Made by a program: the position numbers and the translations under genes
Assembly: GCA_030141605.1 (NCBI GenBank)
Contig: JAQGDQ010000244.1
Coordinates: forward strand, 1-64,000
Length of the DNA stretch: 64,000 bases
Direction of reading: 5' to 3'
Origin: Tubiluchus corallicola
Lineage: Eukaryota; Priapulida; Priapulimorpha; Priapulimorphida; Tubiluchidae
In this document: positions 22,878 through 33,979 of the stretch, one piece after another
Layout of the letters: every line of letters begins with the position of its first letter
Position numbering within the stretch: position 1 is the first letter of the stretch
The notes under the pieces: generated by a model
Told to the model about the DNA's origin: nothing
What the model saw: only the letters and a program-made list of their open reading frames with translations
The model's database searches: none

Positions 22878-23089
22878 TAGTTGTATGGAACAATCTGCCA
22901 ACAAGTTTAGAACAGAATAATGACACAGATAGCTTATTAAACACACGTCATGTAGAACACATTATCCACTCAAGTAACATCCACTTTTTTTACATAAAGT
23001 ACACTATAAAACCACTTACATCATTCACATATTGTGGAACTTCTTCCTTTGTTTCGAAGGAACTTTCATTGGGGGTGATTAGATAAAAA

Positions 23090-23800
23090 AGCCTCCTGAC
23101 GCCTTCTACCGGTGAGACCCTGAACAGAGTCATTGACGCTCTTTTAATGGTTCAAATTCCATCCAAACCTGGTGAAGTCAAGAAAACAGCACTTCACAAG
23201 ATAATAATTGGATACATAAATATGGAAACTATTAAAGCCAGTGTGAACCTGGCTTAATGAATTTTAATTTTGTAACCTAGGTGGTTCCATCTTGGTGGAA
23301 ACTTCAAAGTGTGGGCAACTGACCCAATTACGTTGTCATTATGCTATTCTGTAGTGTTTGTAAACAATGTGCCTTGAGAATTTTATGATTAGATATATGT
23401 GGAAACAATGTAAGTTTATTCTATTTAATATTTATTTTGATTTATTCACTGATATTTTTGATTGATTTATTTAACTGTGAATCTCACAAAACTATTTAAT
23501 TTTTCATGAAATTGGCAAAATGTTAGTCGATTTTACTTTTCTATTTTAATTTCAAATATTGCAGAAATAAAGATCAGTGGTTTACATGAAACTCAACTCA
23601 TAGTTTGATGATTTGTCACAAATGCCTGTCAGAGACACTGACAGAAACTATGCCATTTTTTCATGCCACATCGTTTACCAGTAACATTTATTAATACAAT
23701 TAGTGTTATTAATTCATGGAACAAAGTTTTCAGAACATATCTCGTTAATATATGACATATATTACTAGGATTTACCAGCACTCAAGTAATGTGGTTCACA
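23090..23800. other. No gene recognised
   Basis: AT-rich sequence without recognisable ORF similarity or repeat partner in this window. Confidence 0.45.
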
Positions 23801-23811
23801 CGTACAATATG

Positions 23812-24219
23812 CAATGGCGGATTTAGGGGGTGTGCACAAAGGGCCCGGGCCCTGCCTTTCACAGTAACTGTTACTAACACACCAAATTAATATTTTCTCT
23901 GAATTATAAGCATTAGAACGATTTGTTAAATCCTAAAGGTGCCTTGGATATGTAAAAATCATACGTCACAACAGATGAAGGTTATGTACATCATGTATGC
24001 TGTATAGTGTATATCAATATATTCGTATGTAATTTTGAGTTAAAGGTGAGATGACACTTGTTCTAAACTAGTAAGCTTCCTAGAGGAAATGGTCCAAATT
24101 GCAGTAAAATGTATTGATGTCCGGGTGGACCTCGCTGAGGATCTTACACCGCTTCCTCAGACCCCCTAACTGCTTTTCTGTTGGGCCCACCGTTGTTCTA
24201 AAGCCTGTATACGCCCTTG
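23812..24219. mobile_element. hAT-like MITE (imperfect termini)
   Basis: Left CAATGGCGGATTTAGG and right CTGTATACGCCCTTG are imperfect inverted termini of hAT style. The flanks share AATATG (23806-23811 and 24220-24225), but an exact 8-bp duplication cannot be drawn. Contains GGGCCCGGGCCC and GGGCCCACC words often seen in hAT MITEs. Confidence 0.6.
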
Positions 24220-24616
24220 AATATGATCAAAATAATCCTTAAAATGTTAACTTTTCAAACATGCCCATTACAATATCATGTCCAAATCATAGCATAAATA
24301 AAATAATGACTACTTTTACTTGCCTAAATATTTCTTCCAAAGACTTTATAGTACACACAATTTAATAAAAACTGACACTGCTAGCTTTAACAATATAAAT
24401 AGATATTCAAAAGTGCACAGTTTACACATTATTAGAATGAAGTCATTAACATTGTTAATTTATGTTATTTATAATTTTCTGCATAGAGAAAATTGAAGCA
24501 AATGCTGTTCGAAGACTTGCACGTGGGACAGACGCCATGTCAGAAATTTTTAATGTCTGGGTTAACTAAATTTACTGTTAAAAAATTTGTGCGTGTCATT
24601 ATATCAAAAAAGTACC

Positions 24617-25130
24617 CAGTAGGGGCTCGTAGCTGAAATTAGTGGGGGTACTGCTTCAGAAAATTTTCAGCCATTGTTTAATACTGTGTAAAATGAAACA
24701 AACGGGTGTAATTTTAATGTTGTAATTGTAATTTTAAACAAACAAACAATCGAAAGTTTATACATAAACTGGATATGATCCTAAAGAAAAAAATTATTTG
24801 CTTACTAATAACCTAAATTGTCACTGTTCAAGCTTGATTCATTTATGGTAAGTACGTGACAACTGACAACACAACTGTGTGAGCGACAGTACTTTCTCTA
24901 CCTGGGTTCAGACATGTGCGCATGGCTGCATGCGCACAACGGCCAAATACCGCGTTGCTGGAGCGCCCTGTGCTGGTCTGTGAAGCAGAGAGTACTACAC
25001 TCATGTGATCAGGTTAAGTACAAGTATAACAAACTAAAGAAAAGACTTATTATATTGAATATTATCAATAATATTGAGTGAAAATAGATGGTGCTACAGT
25101 TCCACAGTACCTATACAGAAGCCGCCATTG
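24617..25130. mobile_element. hAT-type MITE, copy 2 (perfect 8-bp target duplication)
   Basis: Starts CAGTAGGGGCTCGTAGCTGA and ends AAGCCGCCATTG. It is collinear with the copy at 13638-14078. The 8-bp direct repeat AAAGTACC is identical on both sides (24609-24616 and 25131-25138), confirming element boundaries. Confidence 0.93.
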
Positions 25131-25139
25131 AAAGTACCA

Positions 25140-25725
25140 CTTAAAGATCAATTTGTTTCATTTTAAATTTATTGATGATATACAAAATGCATAAGATAAT
25201 ATCAGACTGATACTAATAATTATAGAGAAATAAGATAATTTTTATTTACTGTATCTACAATGACAGATCAGAAAATATTAGTTTTGCTTAAGTATAATAA
25301 AGGAGGCCAAGACGTTTGAAGTCAAAAAAATTAGTGAAAAACATCAGTAGAAACTCTCCCAGTTCCACAAACAACTTCAAAATAAAAAAATGCTTCTAGA
25401 AAAACATTAATTTATATTTTGTCTAAGAAAAATGCTCACTTTATTGTTGGTTTTTCACTATCACTACGACCAGATTTGTAAAAGGCAAGAATTATAATAC
25501 AGAGCACAAGAATTGACACATATGATTAGGCAGTTGTATAATTTAACACAACGAAGGTGGTAAAAATGAACAACATTCACATTTAGACCTGTTACCTGCA
25601 AGATACAAATTAACTGCTGAGCTGAACAACTTCTAAGCCTGTGAAATATTAGCGGTTTCTAATAAGTAAAAACTAAATTAATAAACTATAGAAAAAATGT
25701 TTTAAGTTATCATAAATACTACACT
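25140..25725. other. No gene recognised
   Basis: AT-rich sequence with no exon or repeat recognised. A downstream SKI3 exon could lie here, but none was identified by eye. Confidence 0.4.
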
Positions 25726-25731
25726 AAACTC

Positions 25732-26299
25732 CGCGTAACTCAAAATTGCACAACTCGAAAAATTTCAGCAGAATGGATGAAATCCTTTGTTTCTCCCACA
25801 AAAAAACATCGCTTAACTCAAAATATATAACTCAAAATTTCGCCTAACTCCAAAAAATATTATGGTCCATTTAATTAAAATACATGTAATTTACTTCGGC
25901 TAACTAAAAAATGCAATTTATGCTCTAAAAAAATAAAAACTTTCGTACAACTCAAGAATAGTATTGTCTTCTGGGAAAATTCTAACGTCTTACAAGTCAT
26001 GTGCTACCCCCTGATTATTTTCTCATTGTCATATTGTTTAATAGTGTTGTGTATATGTCCATTTGCAACATAAAAAATAGTGTTTCTCTACATAATTTGC
26101 TATTCTTTACGTAATTGTCATCAAATCTCGTCGTTTACGTATAGAAAGGTTGAAGTTCTGCCTTCTATTTAGCAGAACCGTTCTCACCATCTGGAGGATA
26201 GGTTTAACTTTAGGCTTTCTATGCTGGAAAATGGTCAACATCGCCTAACTCAAAGTTTTTTCGGTCCCTGGTTGGACTTGAGTTATGCGGAGTTTACTG
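25732..26299. mobile_element. mariner/Tigger-like MITE family T2, copy 2
   Basis: Left CACTAAACTCCGCGTAACTC and right TTGAGTTATGCGGAGTTTACTG with TA on both sides. Inverted relative to copy 1 at 22328. It ends about 245 bp downstream of the SKI3 stop codon. Confidence 0.87.
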
Positions 26300-26543
26300 T
26301 ATAAACAACAAAATTTAAACTGCCCACTTAAACTGAAAATAAGCTCAAAAAAGTAAAGAAAAAACGACAAGTGTGGCCCTTTACAGGTCAGTTATTGAAT
26401 GTTAATTATTAGGCATTTTAAATGGTTCGTATAAGACTGCATAAGCAAAGCAAGTCGTGTAATATCATCACCAAGCAGAAATATATTATATATCCCAAAC
26501 AAAATAGCACCCAAGGAAAATTCCTGTTACAACTGCAAGTTTT

Positions 26544-29500
26544 TTACCCTCGCAAGATAGAAAGTAGTTTCTCTATCCAACGAGCAAGTTTGCTGTCATT
26601 TGCAGAATAAATGTTATGAACAAACGAAAGTATTTTTGGTATACACAAATTAACAAATGTCGTGTTTCCAGGAGATAATGCCTGTGGTGCGGAGAGGGCA
26701 GCTAATAACATGCACCAACCGTAATGACTGCCTGGATATAAATGAACTAAATGCTGTGCATATTTTACAGCCTCGTCTAAGTATCCCGATGTCAAGGCGC
26801 TGGCACTTGCCAAAGCGTATGACTTTTCACACCTCTTGCCAGTAAAAAACAATGCTTTCTGAGAACCTCGACAACTAATGTATTCTGACTTATACAGTGA
26901 GACCTCTGCAAGCAAACTCCACAAGGAAGCCAAATAGGGATGCATATGAAGAATTTTAGAGAGCTCAGCATTGATCGTTTTTCTTCCAAAGCCACGACGA
27001 TTGCCAAAGTTGATGAGTAATATAGCAATATCTGTAGCAAGCTCTGGATCCTGCTTGTAATTTGATAACAGTTCCTGCAAAGAAGCCTTAATTAAAGTAT
27101 CATCATTGTTCAAACAACCCAGTGCACACAGTGCCAGCAAAGCTGATGAAGATGCAGGCTGATATTGTAGACTCCTAAATAACAGTGACTTTGCATCCTT
27201 CTCGCCAAACTTATTCGCTGCCATTGCCATAGCAACTAATATGTCAGATTTGTCACTAGGTGTCTCGCATGCATCCAGAGCCGATTCATATACCTGATAA
27301 CTTTCACTTTTACCAGATGCATACAGAGCTAGAGCAAAATTTATGATGGCATCTAGATCAAGCTTTCCTTTAATTGCTTGATATTCTTGGAGTGCATTAG
27401 TGTCATCTTCCATTTTAGGGAGCACACTGACATAGTTTAATCTCAGGATGTTCTGGATATCATTTGCATTAGACAGGGCTAGTGCCATTTTGAAGGCCTT
27501 GGCAAAACTGGAACTTAGCTTCAAATGATGTAGAAGAATACCATGCATGTTCAAAGCAACCGCAGAGTCAGGAAATCTATGAATGAACTTACTGACAGCA
27601 TCGTTAGCAACAGAAACAGCAGACATTTGTTTAATTAAGTAATTATAAAGTTCAGTTCCAATATGTTTATGATCTGAAATCATTCTGCAGACACACTCTC
27701 CATAACTAAGAATAGCTTCAGAATGGAGGGACAGTTCCACGGTATGACGAAATAAATCCATGGTCTCTTCATGAGATATACTTTGAGCAATTAGAGCATG
27801 CCCTATCCAACAATTAACGTACTTTGGATTTTCTGACTGGGCAATTGTAAATGCTTTATAGGCTAAATCAGTATTTTTGTGAAGCAAATAAAGTGCACCT
27901 AGATTGCTCCAAGCTACCGCATTATTTTTATCTAGGCTAACAGCCTTGATAAAAGCATGTTGAGCTAAAGCAGGTTTGTTCGCTGTTGCAGAGACGACAC
28001 CAAGTGACAGCCAATAAGTTGGATTTTCTGAACCAATACTCATCGCTTTCCTTAGTGCTAGCTCTGATTTTGCTAATAAATCAGTTTTTGCCTGCTGATG
28101 TTCAACTATTCGACTTCGATAATAGTAAGATACACTCAAATCATGCAGATAGCTTGAGCAACTGGGTAAGAGATTTAGACAACTCAAATAACACCTAGTT
28201 GCTAAACTTAATAGATCTAATTGACCAGCTGTATATTTTTCTCTCTGTCCTGAGTTCTTTCTAAAAAGCATCTGTGGTACTTCAATAGCAATTATATTAC
28301 ATGAGAGAGGATAAGTGAGCAAACAAGTATCGCCCAGAAGTTTCCATAAACATACAAAATCTGGATTAAGAGCAAGTGCTCTTGTTAAAATATCAATAAC
28401 AGCCTTGCAGCACTTTAACAATCTATGATGACGATACTCGGACAACATAGTTCTGGCCATCTGTAATTGGGCTTCTGCATAGCCTTTCATGGCAGGAACA
28501 TAATCTGGAAACTTAGCCAGCAACAGTTCATAGTCCTGAATTGCTTCAGTGTATTGCCCGGTCAGATATTTGAGTGAAGCTAGTTTATATTTAGGATAGA
28601 CACTGCTAGGGTTTAGTTCAACACATTTTGTATAAACCTTAAGAGCTGATGTGTAACTTCCTTGAGCTATATAAGCATCGCCAAGGCACTCCCAACAGTT
28701 ACTATCACTCGAATCTACGCGCAAAACCGCTAATGAAACATTTATAGAATCAAAAGTTCGTCCCATTTCCAGATATTCTAATCCTAGCTGCATCCATGCC
28801 CACTTCCAATGAGACAAATTTGGTTTGCTGGTAATATGCTTTAGCAATTCAACATTTGCAACGTGTTCACCCAATCTCCTGTACATATCCGACAATAACC
28901 TTGCACACTTTTCAGTATCTTCACTCAATGTGTAAGCTTTAAAATAGCACCTTTTAGCTTTTTCATCATCTTCTAAAACAGATTGATAGTACTGGCCTAG
29001 ATACAAAAAGCTGCCATAAAACAATGGATCTAATTTTGCAGCTAACAAAAATTCCGATACACATTTGTGCTTTGAATCACCACCCATCTCCCAATGGACA
29101 ACAGCAAGTTGATAATGGTACCACGTATTACTTTGATTCTGTTTGACGGCACTTCTTAACAAATCTTCAGCATCTTGTAGTACTCCCTCATGATAATGAA
29201 TCCATCCGAGTAATGCGAGAACAGAAGATGATGCTTGCGCTTGTTCACCATAGTTACAAATGACATTTCTCGCTTCATCAGTATTTCCTAGTTTCAAAGC
29301 TACATATCCCAACTTAACAGCAATATCCAAATCATTATTTACTTGAAGCAATTTTCTGTAAATTTGAGCAGACCTCAAGAGCTGAGATTCTGTTCCATTT
29401 TCAGCAAGTGAATCAGCAAGACATGTTAGCAGCAATTCCTCAAGTTTCTTATTGGATGTTTTCTTAACGACACCAAGTCCTTTCTCTGCTGAAGAAACTC

Positions 29501-30446
29501 CTTGATCATGCTTACGCAGATGGTAACAAGACTGGCTTAGACCTATCCAACCTTCTACAGAAAATGGCTCGCGAATCACACCAGCTTTAAAAGACTCATA
29601 TGCTTCTATAAAACTGCAGTTTTCAAGGTGCATATAACCTAGACTAATGTTTACTACCCCAGAGATGCCTCCCAGTTCAACAAGTTTATTGACAATTTGT
29701 TTTGCTTTGTCATTCAAAAATGCACTAGTTCCAAAATATTCTTGCAAATGCAAATGACAAAGTATACTAAGAGGGACAATGGAATTTGGGTACATAGCCA
29801 TCATGTTGTAGCACTCTTCATGCAGCTGATGAAGATCTTGCTTTTTAGACCACAGCCATTCAATGTAGGTCGAAAAATACTTTTCATGAGATGAACTGGG
29901 GACAGAATTGCATTTCACAATGTTTTTCAAAAGTTTGCTGAGCAATTTACAGTGTTCTGTACAAAGTTCTTTTTCTTGCAACAGTTTGGTAGCCAGTAAC
30001 TCAGCAGCTGGTAGAACATTGCTGTAGTCATCTACTACACCAACTGCTAACCACATTTCTGCTGCTTTTTCTACATGGTTCAAGTGCAAATGATGCACAA
30101 TAGCCTTTACAAAAATGTCTTCGTATTTCTTGCGATCTTTTTCCATATAAATGACTAGCAATTTGTCGTAGACCTCCAACACGCTATTGTCTGCATTCTT
30201 TTCATACAATTCAGCCAAGCCTTGCCATGCCAATGGCTGCATTGGCGAAACTTCGACTGCCTTTTTGAACGCCTTTTCAGCTTCAGAAGACTGTCCATGC
30301 CTGAAGAATGCAACACCTGCAAGTGATAGGGCATTATAGTTCGTTCTGTCCGACCTAAGGACTGCCCTGCAATGTGTTAACGCTTGTTCAAAATCTTTAT
30401 CGTGGATTGCCTCTTTAGCACTTTTTAATTCAGATTTTACATCCAT
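26544..30446 (-). CDS. SKIC3: SKI3/TTC37 (SKIC3), TPR scaffold of the Ski complex, single exon
   Basis: SKI3 scaffolds the Ski helicase complex that feeds mRNA to the cytoplasmic exosome. The 1300-residue protein is tetratricopeptide repeats throughout. The start shows SAKEAIHDKDFEQALTHC, matching the human ALKSARDAI..KEYKEALKHC start. Mid-protein pieces include KWAWMQLGLEYLEMGRTFDS, CWECLGDAYIAQGSYTSALK, FPDYVPAMKGYAEAQLQMA, ALAQHAFIKAV, AWSNLGALYLL and ETMDLFRHTVELSLHSE, all collinear with human. ATG at 30446 has a good context (A at -3, G at +4). The ORF ends ...ARWIEKLLSILRG then TAA, where human SKI3 continues for about 220 residues. The stop overlaps a plausible donor (GG|GTAAAAA), so 3' exons may exist. 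No intron interrupts 3.9 kb, unlike the neighbouring genes. Confidence 0.95.
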   Translation of the reverse strand: MDVKSELKSAKEAIHDKDFEQALTHCRAVLRSDRTNYNALSLAGVAFFRHGQSSEAEKAFKKAVEVSPMQPLAWQGLAELYEKNADNSVLEVYDKLLVIYMEKDRKKYEDIFVKAIVHHLHLNHVEKAAEMWLAVGVVDDYSNVLPAAELLATKLLQEKELCTEHCKLLSKLLKNIVKCNSVPSSSHEKYFSTYIEWLWSKKQDLHQLHEECYNMMAMYPNSIVPLSILCHLHLQEYFGTSAFLNDKAKQIVNKLVELGGISGVVNISLGYMHLENCSFIEAYESFKAGVIREPFSVEGWIGLSQSCYHLRKHDQGVSSAEKGLGVVKKTSNKKLEELLLTCLADSLAENGTESQLLRSAQIYRKLLQVNNDLDIAVKLGYVALKLGNTDEARNVICNYGEQAQASSSVLALLGWIHYHEGVLQDAEDLLRSAVKQNQSNTWYHYQLAVVHWEMGGDSKHKCVSEFLLAAKLDPLFYGSFLYLGQYYQSVLEDDEKAKRCYFKAYTLSEDTEKCARLLSDMYRRLGEHVANVELLKHITSKPNLSHWKWAWMQLGLEYLEMGRTFDSINVSLAVLRVDSSDSNCWECLGDAYIAQGSYTSALKVYTKCVELNPSSVYPKYKLASLKYLTGQYTEAIQDYELLLAKFPDYVPAMKGYAEAQLQMARTMLSEYRHHRLLKCCKAVIDILTRALALNPDFVCLWKLLGDTCLLTYPLSCNIIAIEVPQMLFRKNSGQREKYTAGQLDLLSLATRCYLSCLNLLPSCSSYLHDLSVSYYYRSRIVEHQQAKTDLLAKSELALRKAMSIGSENPTYWLSLGVVSATANKPALAQHAFIKAVSLDKNNAVAWSNLGALYLLHKNTDLAYKAFTIAQSENPKYVNCWIGHALIAQSISHEETMDLFRHTVELSLHSEAILSYGECVCRMISDHKHIGTELYNYLIKQMSAVSVANDAVSKFIHRFPDSAVALNMHGILLHHLKLSSSFAKAFKMALALSNANDIQNILRLNYVSVLPKMEDDTNALQEYQAIKGKLDLDAIINFALALYASGKSESYQVYESALDACETPSDKSDILVAMAMAANKFGEKDAKSLLFRSLQYQPASSSALLALCALGCLNNDDTLIKASLQELLSNYKQDPELATDIAILLINFGNRRGFGRKTINAELSKILHMHPYLASLWSLLAEVSLYKSEYISCRGSQKALFFTGKRCEKSYALASASALTSGYLDEAVKYAQHLVHLYPGSHYGWCMLLAALSAPQALSPGNTTFVNLCIPKILSFVHNIYSANDSKLARWIEKLLSILRG

Positions 30447-30690
30447 CGTTTTATCGGATTAAATAACGTATCAGGAAAGTCTGTATTTGATCGAATGCAC
30501 GGTAACAGTTTCTAAAGTACAACACCGGCCGTTACAAATTTTCGACTTCCGTTATTACTGTTCTCTGTGCATATTTGCAGTGATATCGAATGCAGCAATC
30601 AGGGAATGCTTTCCGATCAAAGAATACAGAGTAAGACTTCAGTGCGTTTTATTTTTAGTTGCAAACAATGTGCCAATGGAAAGTGCCCTG

Positions 30691-30990
30691 TAACTGTGAG
30701 CATTCTCTACAAGAAAGCGAATTCGAATCAAACCGAATTTCAATATTTCGAATCCGAATTGAACTTGCATATTATATGATTTTGTTTTGCAGAAAAAACC
30801 ATTATTTGTTTGTTAAAATTTTGCACAGAAACTGCAGCCAAATTGTGCTAATTGATGAATAAATGAGTGGTAAATGATAAAGAACATAAGTGGCTAAAAA
30901 GCTGAGTTATTCGAATCTATAATTTTAGGTTCGAGTCGAATTCGAACTAAAAAAACTTGTTCGTATCAAACGTTCAATGCTCACCCCTAG
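30691..30990. mobile_element. hAT-like TIR element family R, copy 1
   Basis: TGTGAGCATT at the left and AATGCTCACCCCTA at the right form inverted termini. The interior is rich in TTCGAAT/ATTCGAA words. A larger copy is at 45527-46175. It lies about 245 bp upstream of the SKI3 start codon, so it may overlap the promoter region. Confidence 0.7.
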
Positions 30991-32640
30991 TGACCTGTGC
31001 TGTAAAATGAAAATGTACAGTCATAACTTAACTGCAGGCAAAGTAGATCCAATTCGTCTCATTAAGAATCATTCCTCACTTAGAAAAGAAGGAATAGGCA
31101 TGGTTTACAATCATTCACGAAAAATAATATTATAGGGTGTAACTTAGGTGTTCCTGTAACTTTTTTCTTACTCAAATGATGCTTTAACATACAAAATTAT
31201 CCACACGACAACAAACCATCTCTTTTCTATACCGATGTAAAAATTATAGCCACAACATTAACAGAATTTCTCCATCACTTCTGAGTCAAGTAAAGATGTA
31301 CAAATCGTAGATCAAGGGTAAAACTTGACAGAAAAAGTAAGAGGATTTCTAGTTGCTCCGAAATTATGGAAAAGAGAAAGCCTGCCAGGTAACATTGTCA
31401 TGCTATTGTAAATGTGTAGAACATTTTTTAAAGTAGCAAAAAATAGCATCTTGCGTAGCTAGGGGAGCAAACCATCTATAATATTCTGAAAATGTATATA
31501 TATATATATATATATATATATGACAACCTATAATTATAATAGTGTAATTCAGTGACAACCTTAGCAATAAAACAACCAAAAATGAAAATTTGATTTTAAC
31601 TATTGTAATATGCAATAAAAATTCCATAATTCTTTATCTTAAAAACATTCCAGTGATAATTTTAAAAGTTTGATTATACCAGAGCATACATCTAACCATA
31701 TACATCTGATCAAAATGACACTATCACATTATTAGAATACCTTAATTATTACACAAATGGAATTAAGATATTTTATTAATGTACTTGCCCAAGTGAAAAC
31801 TGTACCACACTTCAATTATTTTCATTTAGTGTTTGTTTGTAAGATTAACAAAAATAACAATTTGGAGTTGGTATCAATTATATGGGCAGCTCAATTATAT
31901 TAAAGAAAATACATCAAACTTTCATTGTTTTTTTTGTATAGCGCCTGCTTATTGTAGATAGTTGTGACAGACCATATCAGATAAGATGCTTTAAATGAGG
32001 TATCTTAAGTGGAGATATCGAACCACCAGATGGAATATTTCTGCCACATACAGATGTGAAGACATCCTCCCTCAATGAGAAGGTTAGAAAACAGATCTAA
32101 ATTAATAGCAAACAATTATGGTGAATAAAATTATGCAACTTTACGCAAAACAAAGTGAAAACATAATTAGTAAAGCAGAGTTCTATGGGCAAAACTAACC
32201 AATTAAAAGCAAAATAGCTAACAAACTAATTTTACTATGCAATAATGACACTAAAGGAAGCAAAGTTGCATGTACCTGTAAGGCTATTTTTATCAAAATT
32301 ATGTTAGTTTGTGTTGCCATCAAAGTTGCATGTACCTGTAAGGCCTATTTCTGGTGCTCAGTGTGCTGTGTACATTCTGCGTTCATTAGAAGATTGTGTG
32401 CTTTTTGAATTTTTTCTTCAGTGATGAGTATTCTGCATTTATAATGATTGTGCTACATAAAATAATAAAGCATTTATAGTGGTCTTTTGTCCATAACCTT
32501 GTTTCCTTTTCCTTACATCTTTATAGCTTAACTGTTCAAAGTATTGGTGTTATACCTGCACAAACACTTAGGTATCTACATTCACTTAGTAAATACTTAG
32601 GTATCAAACCTAAAATGAGAACATCTAGTGCACTATATAA
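30991..32640. other. No gene recognised; small local direct repeat
   Basis: AT-rich intergenic DNA. A (TA)n run is at 31495-31520. A short direct duplication, CAAAGTTGCATGTACCTGTA, occurs at about 32261 and 32321. No coding similarity seen. Confidence 0.5.
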
Positions 32641-32960
32641 TTGAAAAGGCCCAGCCATGCATCAATCTTATTAAAAACATATCCCGTGTTATACCACGAG
32701 TTGTTCTTGAACATCTTTATAAATCAATGAAGAGGGCCCATTCTTGTATATGCTAACCCAGTATGGTGTAATATTCCTTACTTTTTGACAAATATGTTAG
32801 AGATAATTCAGAAACGTGCAGCTTATGTGTGTAGGAAAGCAATGAAGAGTTCACAAACATCTAAATTGTTATATGATAGTGGTTTGAATACCTTTATAAA
32901 AGACGTCTTTTTATTTCTTTAGTTGGGATTTGTATTAGCCAGAGAGTCCTCAGTAGAGGT
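32640..32960 (+). mobile_element. Short LINE RT C-terminal relic
   Basis: Plus-strand frames contain LIKNISRVIPRVVLEHLYKS, then a C..PVW-like remnant (PSMV) and a V.DN.E.CS-like stretch that corresponds to LE.IQ.RAA. This matches in order the RT thumb region of CR1/L2 LINEs (KSLV.P.LEY...VW). Stops and frame changes throughout. Tentative. Confidence 0.5.
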
Positions 32961-33122
32961 GCATAATTGTCATAATGAGAGCAACATACTTGAAAAACCA
33001 CAACGACATGGACTGTATTTTTCACTAATCATAAAATTACAGTAAACGTGTGAAAATTTCAAATACACAGTTACCATCATATAAAGTACATCAAAACTGT
33101 ATACTTAAAGCAAAATTGGACC

Positions 33123-33722
33123 CAATCTTAAACTGTAGGTCAAACCAAACCTACTCTTTAAAATATTGAAAGGAAACATACTTTTTTTCAAAAATGACTT
33201 GCGTGAAAGAATTGTTACCCCACAAACACAGTTTCGTGTTCTCGTCATTAGTTCTTCGCTGTTACATGCATTTTGCCATTCGATAGTTAGACAGGCACCA
33301 CCGCCTGCATTTCAGAAATGCATTACACAAAAAACAGGTACTGTACTTGTGTGCAAATGTGTTAGTTTGTGATGAACTACACATGTTCAACAGCTCATGC
33401 GTAAATTTGAAATTGGAATTTTTAACCTAAAACTTGCCTAGTTTTAGTACAACACACTGAATATCTTACAGTAGCACTGTACTTCAATTTTCGCTTTCGC
33501 AAACACATGCAACACGCTCGTCGAATATTTTTGCTATTGAAAATTATGTTAGTTTGTGATGTCATCACTAGTTGAGCTTGCCCACCATTAATTAAGTTTT
33601 TAATCTATTATTTAATTATCAGAAACGCTTTTGCAGTATTAATTGTGTTAAAATATATACTTCTTATCGGACTTGAAAATGGGGTAGTATATGAAAAATC
33701 ATCCTGTCTTCCTTTAATGTTT
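33123..33722 (+). repeat. Dispersed 600-bp repeat, copy 1
   Basis: From CTTAAACTGTAGGTCAAACC through AAATGACTTGCGTGAAA to AAAATGGGGTAGTATATGAA it is collinear with 47585-48178 in the NRPS-like intron 4, with numerous substitutions. No terminal inverted repeat or ORF identified. Class unknown. Confidence 0.8.
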
Positions 33723-33979
33723 GATGAATTAATGCAACTGCCATAATATAGGGTAGGTTTAAATTAAAATGTGTTACTGATTATTAAAATTACTACCTAT
33801 TCGTTATCTGAATCTGACACCTTGCTAATGTGTCAAGATAAGTTAGGCTGTCAATGGTGTTCATCGATCGACTACATCTCTGCGCTCAGCATAAACATAT
33901 TGCTCGAGCTTACCTTTCAAAGTCATAGGGACCTAGAGTTGAACTCCGTTACGGTCCTTTCTCAAACACGATTTAAAAC

